NCBI GenBank assembly: GCA_964486455.1
Contig: CAZAMP010000064.1
Coordinates: forward strand, 1-19,526
DNA length: 19,526 bases
Direction: 5' to 3'
Source: CAZAMP01 sp964486455
Lineage (GTDB): Bacteria; Eisenbacteria; RBG-16-71-46; CAZAMP01
Both the position numbers and the translations under genes were made by a program. Shown in pieces: positions 13,471 through 19,526 of this stretch. The notes beneath the pieces were generated by a model that was not told where the DNA came from, did not search any database, and worked only from the letters and a program-made list of their open reading frames with translations. Each line of letters opens with the position of its first letter. Within the stretch, counting starts at the first letter, position 1.

Positions 13471-14351
13471 ACCGCCACCCCCTTGTCCGCCGACGCGTCG
13501 ATCTCTTCCCGGGTGGATCTGAGTGCGTCCGCGACGCGAACCGCTCGAAGCGCGTCTTTGACATCGTGCACGCGGACGACGGATACGCCGAGAAACGCGG
13601 CGATGGCGATCGTGGCGAGCGTTGCTTCCGATCGATCATCGACGTCCAGGTCGAGAAGCTTGCCGAACATGGATTTTCTCGACGGGCCGATCATGAGGGG
13701 CCGATCGAAGCGCGCGAATGCGTCCGGGCTGGCGATGAGCTTGAGGTTGTGCTCGAGGAGCTTGCCGAACCCGATCCCGGGATCGAGCACGATTCGCTCC
13801 CGGTCGAGTCCGTGCTCGGCCGCGATGGCGAGCCCGTTGTCGAAGTAGGAGCCGATCTCGCCGAAGAGGTCGTCATAGTGGGGCGACACCTGCATCGTCT
13901 CCGGAGTGCCACGCATGTGCATCAGAATGAATCCGGCTCGCGCGTTCGCGGCGACGGTGGCTATTTCCGGATCGTGACGCAGGCCGGAGACGTCGTTGAC
14001 GATCTCGGCACCCGCTGCGAGCGCCTCGGCGGCGACCTGGGACCGCCTGGTGTCGATGCTGATTGGAAGGTGGATGTCCGACACGGAAACGCGCTCGATC
14101 ACCGGCAACACACGCGATATCTCTTCATCCACGCTGACGGGAGCCGCGCCCGGTCGGGTGCTCTCGCCGCCGATGTCGATGATGTCCGCGCCCGCCGCGG
14201 CCATGCTCCGGACGTGTTCGACGGCGGCATCGGGGGTGGAATAGCGCCCGCCGTCCGAAAACGAATCGGGCGTGACGTTCAGAATACCCATGACGCGGGT
14301 GCGGTCACCGAGAGTCAGCTCACGTTTCGGAAGTCTCCACGTCCACGTCAT
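13467..14351 (-). CDS. folP: Dihydropteroate synthase
   Basis: FolP condenses p-aminobenzoate with dihydropterin pyrophosphate in folate synthesis and is the sulfonamide target. All signatures are present: MGILNVTPDSFSDGG, DIIDIGGESTRPGA, SIDTRR, IVNDVSGLR, MHMRGTPETMQ, LDPGIGFGK, GPSRKSM and the terminal VRVHDV. The ATG at 14351 gives 294 residues, a normal length, and lies 7 bp past the ftsH stop. An in-frame GTG at 14390 would overlap ftsH and add an uncharacteristic 13 residues. No strong ribosome site is visible, so translation may depend on coupling with ftsH. It overlaps cdaA downstream by 4 bp. Confidence 0.96.
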   Translation of the reverse strand: MTWTWRLPKRELTLGDRTRVMGILNVTPDSFSDGGRYSTPDAAVEHVRSMAAAGADIIDIGGESTRPGAAPVSVDEEISRVLPVIERVSVSDIHLPISIDTRRSQVAAEALAAGAEIVNDVSGLRHDPEIATVAANARAGFILMHMRGTPETMQVSPHYDDLFGEIGSYFDNGLAIAAEHGLDRERIVLDPGIGFGKLLEHNLKLIASPDAFARFDRPLMIGPSRKSMFGKLLDLDVDDRSEATLATIAIAAFLGVSVVRVHDVKDALRAVRVADALRSTREEIDASADKGVAV

Positions 14352-14358
14352 TGTCCAC

Positions 14359-16437
<2,079 letters not shown>

Positions 16438-16474
16438 TCTGCATCTCCCGAAAGATCTCCCGACGGTTCGGTGG

Positions 16475-17107
16475 CTACCCCGCGGGCCCCGGTAAGGGGA
16501 CTTGTCCCCTCCAGCGGGCCACAAAGGGCAGGTTGCGGAACTGCTGCTTGTAGTCGAGGCCGTACCCGACCACAAAACCGTCAGAGATGTGAAAACCGGT
16601 GTACCGGACTGGGAAATAGAATCGCCGGTCGACGCGCCGGTTCAGCAACGTCGCAATTGACACCGATCGAGGGTGGCTGAGTTCCAGATAGCTTAGTACG
16701 TACTTCAAAGTGTAACCGGTTCCGACGATTCCTTCGACGACAATCACATCGCGCCCTTCAATGGGGATCCTGATATCCGCCAAGATTTTAACGGGAGGAT
16801 GGACGCTCGCCTCGGGATCGAAGGGGGGGCGATAGACCGCGATGAAGTCGACCGAGTGGGCCAGGTCGAGTTGGCGGACCAGGTCCGCCATGAAGACGAC
16901 ACCGCCGCGCAGCACCGAGATCAAGACCGGCTCGGTGTCGGCGTAGTCTTCGCGGATCCGAGCGGCGATCTCGGCGGTCTTCCGGCGAATCGTTCCGGGT
17001 GAGAAGAGGATATCCTCGTCCTCGAAGCCGGACATCATCTCCGGTCGGATGTGCTCTGGGTCGTTTTGCGGCGCGTCTCGCGAATCGTCGTGCCGATCAG
17101 CAACCAT
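16475..17107 (-). CDS. Hypoxanthine phosphoribosyltransferase-like protein lacking key catalytic residues
   Basis: The 210-residue product clearly has the HPRT fold: LRGGVVFMADLVRQL (66-80), IEGRDVIVVE (116-125), DGFVVGYGLDY, and FRNLPFVA at the C-terminus. But the PRPP-binding loop, normally E-D-I-I-D-T-G, reads E125-G126-I-V-G129-T-G, so both aspartates are glycine, including the catalytic base. The flexible-loop Ser-Tyr is replaced (AVYRPPFD), and the purine-contact Lys is Arg (LLNRR). Reading the codons (GAA GGA ATC GTC GGA) rules out a frame problem. I chose ATG 17107 (GGGGA 5 bp upstream), overlapping the tilS stop; the N-terminus is ~25 residues longer than usual. It is in the conserved tilS-hpt-ftsH position. 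Either catalysis is altered or the protein has become regulatory or structural. Confidence 0.85.
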   Translation of the reverse strand: MVADRHDDSRDAPQNDPEHIRPEMMSGFEDEDILFSPGTIRRKTAEIAARIREDYADTEPVLISVLRGGVVFMADLVRQLDLAHSVDFIAVYRPPFDPEASVHPPVKILADIRIPIEGRDVIVVEGIVGTGYTLKYVLSYLELSHPRSVSIATLLNRRVDRRFYFPVRYTGFHISDGFVVGYGLDYKQQFRNLPFVARWRGQVPLPGPAG

Positions 17108-18605
17108 TGTCGTCCCCGGTATCCGAACCTGTCCGTCCGCCGCGCCGTGCGTCGACGGCAACCCGCAGAATGCGGTGTGTTGACTGAGACACGGGTGCCC
17201 GATCCGAGCGCCGGTGTCCGACTACCCATAGAATGCCGCGTTCATCGGAGACGATCGGCACTCTCCCGCGCTCCGACCGTGGCACTTTGCGATCGGTGAA
17301 GAGGTCACTCAGCTTCCGAGTTCCCTTCATACCCATCGGCGTGAAGCGATCTCCCTGCTCCCAACTCCTGACCGTGAGCGGCCCGCTCACGCGATCATGA
17401 TCGAAGACAACCGTTTGCTCATCGTTGCTTGGATACGCGCCGAGCTCTCTCCTGTCCAGCAGGGCCGTCTCGATTCGGAGACGGCACCACGGGAGCTCCA
17501 ACGATCCCGGTGCGGCCAGCTCCAGCGGCCCCCACGAATCATTATCGGTCGGCGGGGCAGGAGCGTTTGATGTCATCAACCTGATCCGACCATGCTCACC
17601 GACCGCGCGGATGCCGCCGGGAAGATGGAGTTCTCCCGACCGACCGACGAGCTGCTCGAGAGACTCCAAGTGGCGTCGCGTCAAGTCGATCCGGCCGTGG
17701 CGCAGCTTTTCGTACGCGATCCGAAGCGCGTAGCGCCGGAGGACCGGATCATAGGTGGCGAGCCTGCCGGTCTCAAGATGGATCTCGGACGGGTTACCGC
17801 GCCCGCCCCGAAAGTATTCACCCCGATCGCCCAGCAGTCGACGCGCCTGAGCGTCGAGCCAATCATCGACGTCTCGCGCCTCCTCAGCGAGCCGTGAGAG
17901 CGCATCGACCGCGGTATCTCCGACCCGAGCGGCGATGAGGGGGAGAATTTCCGTCCGCAGTCGGTTCCTGGGGAAGCGCGCCGAACGGTTCGTGGAATCC
18001 TCGACCCAGGCGATTCGGTCCCGGCGGAGATAATGGCGGATGTCCCGTCGACGAGTCCCCAGAAACGGCCGGATCCAGGTTCCGTCCCTGCTCACGTGCC
18101 GCATGGCACCGAGCCCGGTGATCGACGTCCCGATGAGGACGCGCATGAGCACGGTTTCGGCCTGATCGTCGAGCGTGTGGCCCAGCGCGATCCGGTTCGC
18201 TCCGATCGTCTCGGCCGTGCGGGTCAGAAACGCCCGACGGGCGGTCCTCGCGAGGGCCTCGGGAGAGTCGCCGGTGGCGTCCATCGAGCCGTCCGCCGCC
18301 GCGGGGGCCATCGCTGCCGCCGGATCGTCGCCCGGACGACCGACGTGACAGCTCAGCCCCAGGTTCGCGCACAACGCTTCCACGAAGCGACGGTCGCGCT
18401 CGGACTCGGTCCCGCGGAGCCCATGATCGAAGTGGCCGGCCGTGAGACGATAGCCGACCTCATCGGCCAGCTCGCGCAGAGCGTGCAGCAGCCCAACGGA
18501 ATCCGAACCGCCGCTGACCGCGCAGAGGATGTGGTCGCCAGGGGCCGGACACTCCCGAGAACGAATCCAGAGCCGGAGTTGTGACAGTAGGGTCGTGGGG
18601 GACAT
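17097..18605 (-). CDS. tilS: tRNA(Ile)-lysidine synthase TilS
   Basis: TilS converts C34 of tRNA-Ile(CAU) to lysidine so that it reads AUA. The PP-loop motif SGGSDSVGLLHAL lies at ~31-43, followed by the family motifs FDHGLRG, ALGHTLDDQAETVLMR, RPFLGTRRRDIRHYL, EDSTN and RNRLRTEILP. The C-terminal domain ends with KLSDLFTDRKVPRSERGRVPIV-type sequence. The 502 residues are rather long. An Ala/Asp-rich insertion (~92-112) lies between the HGLRG motif and the ARTARRAFL helix. The ATG at 18605 fits the family N-terminus, though no strong ribosome site is seen. It heads the operon and overlaps the hpt-like gene by 11 bp. A CAT-anticodon tRNA gene lies 58 bp upstream on the same strand. Confidence 0.96.
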   Translation of the reverse strand: MSPTTLLSQLRLWIRSRECPAPGDHILCAVSGGSDSVGLLHALRELADEVGYRLTAGHFDHGLRGTESERDRRFVEALCANLGLSCHVGRPGDDPAAAMAPAAADGSMDATGDSPEALARTARRAFLTRTAETIGANRIALGHTLDDQAETVLMRVLIGTSITGLGAMRHVSRDGTWIRPFLGTRRRDIRHYLRRDRIAWVEDSTNRSARFPRNRLRTEILPLIAARVGDTAVDALSRLAEEARDVDDWLDAQARRLLGDRGEYFRGGRGNPSEIHLETGRLATYDPVLRRYALRIAYEKLRHGRIDLTRRHLESLEQLVGRSGELHLPGGIRAVGEHGRIRLMTSNAPAPPTDNDSWGPLELAAPGSLELPWCRLRIETALLDRRELGAYPSNDEQTVVFDHDRVSGPLTVRSWEQGDRFTPMGMKGTRKLSDLFTDRKVPRSERGRVPIVSDERGILWVVGHRRSDRAPVSQSTHRILRVAVDARRGGRTGSDTGDDNGC

Positions 18606-18638
18606 TATGACGCTCGCGACTCCAACGCCGTATCGCGC

Positions 18639-18651
18639 GGCGGAAACCGCC
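18639..18651 (-). terminator. Small stem-loop between tRNA and tilS
   Basis: GGCGG (18639-18643) and CCGCC (18647-18651) form a perfect 5-bp stem with a 3-nt loop, 12 bp past the tRNA CCA end. It could end the tRNA transcript or aid processing, but it is short and has no T tail. Confidence 0.3.
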
Positions 18652-18663
18652 AGGAGGAAGAAC

Positions 18664-18740
18664 TGGTGCCGGAGCAGGGATTCGAACCCCGGACACGCGG
18701 ATTATGATTCCGCTGCTCTAACCAGCTGAGCTACACCGCC
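18664..18740 (-). tRNA. tRNA with anticodon CAT (Met or lysidine-type Ile), acceptor stem mismatched
   Basis: The 77-nt gene includes an encoded CCA (18666-18664). The D arm is normal, the anticodon stem GCGGA/TCCGC encloses loop ATCATAA (anticodon CAT at 18706-18704), and the T arm encloses TTCGAAT. The acceptor arms do not match fully: 5' GGCGGTG against 3' CTCCGGC leaves G2-G71 (18739/18669) and T6-T67 (18735/18673) unpaired. The partner expected for the 3' arm would be GCCGGAG, and for the 5' arm CACCGCC. The DNA changes from GC-rich to AT-rich at its 5' end. This looks like two related tRNAs joined within the conserved core rather than one natural gene. Elongator Met versus Ile(CAU) cannot be settled here. 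Confidence 0.85.
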
Positions 18741-19526
18741 AATTGAGAAATAATTTAACGAGATTGCATTTGAAAGTCAAGTATTTTTCCAACAGCACAA
18801 ATCCAATCGAATGGTATCTTTTGATAATTAAATATGAATCGCTTAATACCCTTTTGATCACTATGAAGGACGCCTAATGTGGAATCATTTTTCTAAATAA
18901 GGGACGGCCTGCTTCTTATTCACTTTTTTATGAAAATCCCACAGAACCTTTTCGATTTCCTGCGTCGAATCCAATCCGATGACTTCATCGGCGACCTCTT
19001 CACATTCTTGAATCGTCAGAGCTCTTACCCTCTCCTTCACTTCCAGCAGCATCAATGGACTCATACTCAGCTGCCTGAGACCAAACCCTAAAAGCATTGC
19101 CGTGTACAGGGGATTTCCCGCCATTTCGCCGCAAATTGATATCGGTTTATTTCCATTTTGCGCAGCACGAATGGCGCCTTTAATGAGGTTAAGAATGGCC
19201 GGATTGGCCGGCTTATAAAATTTAGCCACTTTCTCATTATTTCGATCCACAGCCAGAGTGAATTGGATGAGATCGTTGGTACCAATACTCAAAAAATCCG
19301 TATGCCGAACAAAACGATCGATTAAAATTGCGGTAGAAGGAACTTCAACCATAATTCCGGATTGTATATTTTCATCGAAAGGTATATTGTCCTGCCTGAG
19401 GTCCTCCTTGGCTCTTTCCATCACATTTTGTATTTCACCGATTTCTTCCAGACTCGAAATCATAGGGAAAAGTATCCTCACCTTCCCATAATGACTCGCA
19501 CGAATGATCGCCCTTAACTGGGCTGT
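18741..19526. other. AT-rich block with composition unlike the rest of the window
   Basis: From the tRNA 5' end to the window end the composition drops sharply. By hand, 17 of 60 bases are G/C at 18781-18840 and 26 of 60 at 19201-19260, against 44 of 60 at 15181-15240. The first 144 bp are non-coding, with nothing recognisable in them; the rest is ptsI. This block is probably from a different genome (see findings). Confidence 0.8.
18885..19526 (-). CDS. ptsI: Phosphoenolpyruvate-protein phosphotransferase (Enzyme I), C-terminal part
   Basis: Enzyme I takes phosphate from PEP and passes it to HPr at the head of the sugar phosphotransferase system. The 213 visible codons are the end of the PEP-binding barrel: QLRAIIRAS...GKVRILFPMISS, GIMVEVPSTA, DFLSIGTNDLIQFTLAVDR, the active-site SICGEMAGNP and GFGLRQLSMSP. 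All are well conserved. The frame is open to the window edge, so the N-terminal domains lie outside. A GTG within the frame at 19481 is not the start, because family sequence continues upstream of it. Codon use is AT-rich (many AAA, TTA, ATT), unlike every other gene in the window, so it probably belongs to another organism. Confidence 0.95.
   Translation of the reverse strand, partial: TAQLRAIIRASHYGKVRILFPMISSLEEIGEIQNVMERAKEDLRQDNIPFDENIQSGIMVEVPSTAILIDRFVRHTDFLSIGTNDLIQFTLAVDRNNEKVAKFYKPANPAILNLIKGAIRAAQNGNKPISICGEMAGNPLYTAMLLGFGLRQLSMSPLMLLEVKERVRALTIQECEEVADEVIGLDSTQEIEKVLWDFHKKVNKKQAVPYLEK

Noticed and set aside
18664..19526. Genomic island integrated at the tRNA gene
   Set aside because: Islands normally insert at the tRNA 3' end and carry an integrase and a repeat of that end. 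Here the foreign block is on the 5' side, holds housekeeping ptsI, and the acceptor stem is broken, which fits an assembly join better.

Overview
The window (19,526 bp) is mostly GC-rich chromosomal DNA from a Gram-negative-type bacterium. A sampled 60-base line, 15181-15240, has 44 G/C by hand count. Several proteins carry N-terminal signal peptides. One secreted protease ends in the 'NPFNP ... G.Y.Y.L ... K' type C-terminal domain (FlgD-like / type IX secretion sorting style) that is common in the FCB superphylum and its candidate phyla, for example Eisenbacteria-like lineages. The phylum is an inference from these gene styles, not an identification.

Layout. The left end holds the groES-groEL chaperonin operon on the minus strand (groEL runs off the window), with its promoter and a cluster of palindromic repeats upstream. 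Next on the minus strand come a small outer-membrane-type protein and an NtrC-family sigma-54 activator. The receiver domain of this activator has lost its phosphorylation pocket and has Glu where the phospho-Asp should be. Divergent from it, a near-consensus sigma-54 promoter drives a 57-codon secreted peptide gene that is easily missed, followed by a tandem repeat, a hairpin and an LPP20-like lipoprotein gene. I consider the activator/promoter/peptide trio the best candidate for an undescribed regulatory-secretory module.

The middle holds an XRE-type DNA-binding protein with a histone-H1-like basic tail, a secreted propeller-like protein, an NTF2-like plus inositol-phosphatase-family pair, and a translationally coupled pair of secreted proteins (a partner protein and a matrixin-type zinc metalloprotease). 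Upstream of that pair is about 700 bp without a convincing gene. It contains a second, excellent sigma-54 promoter with no obvious gene behind it.

The right part is a tightly packed minus-strand housekeeping operon: tilS - hpt-like - ftsH - folP - cdaA - deoxycytidylate deaminase. It serves tRNA-Ile modification, purine salvage or regulation, membrane proteolysis, folate synthesis, c-di-AMP synthesis and dUMP supply. The hpt-like protein lacks residues needed for HPRT catalysis, although it sits in the tilS-hpt-ftsH position where a moonlighting role has been reported in Bacillus and Listeria.

Upstream of tilS is a tRNA gene with anticodon CAT, and base composition changes abruptly at its 5' end. 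Beyond 18740 the DNA is AT-rich and carries the end of ptsI. The tRNA acceptor stem has two mismatches, as if its two halves come from different tRNAs. The last ~790 bp are therefore probably from another genome, joined by assembly through the conserved tRNA core. Four good sigma-70-type promoters (three with -10 TAGAAT or TAGACT) and two sigma-54-type promoters are visible.
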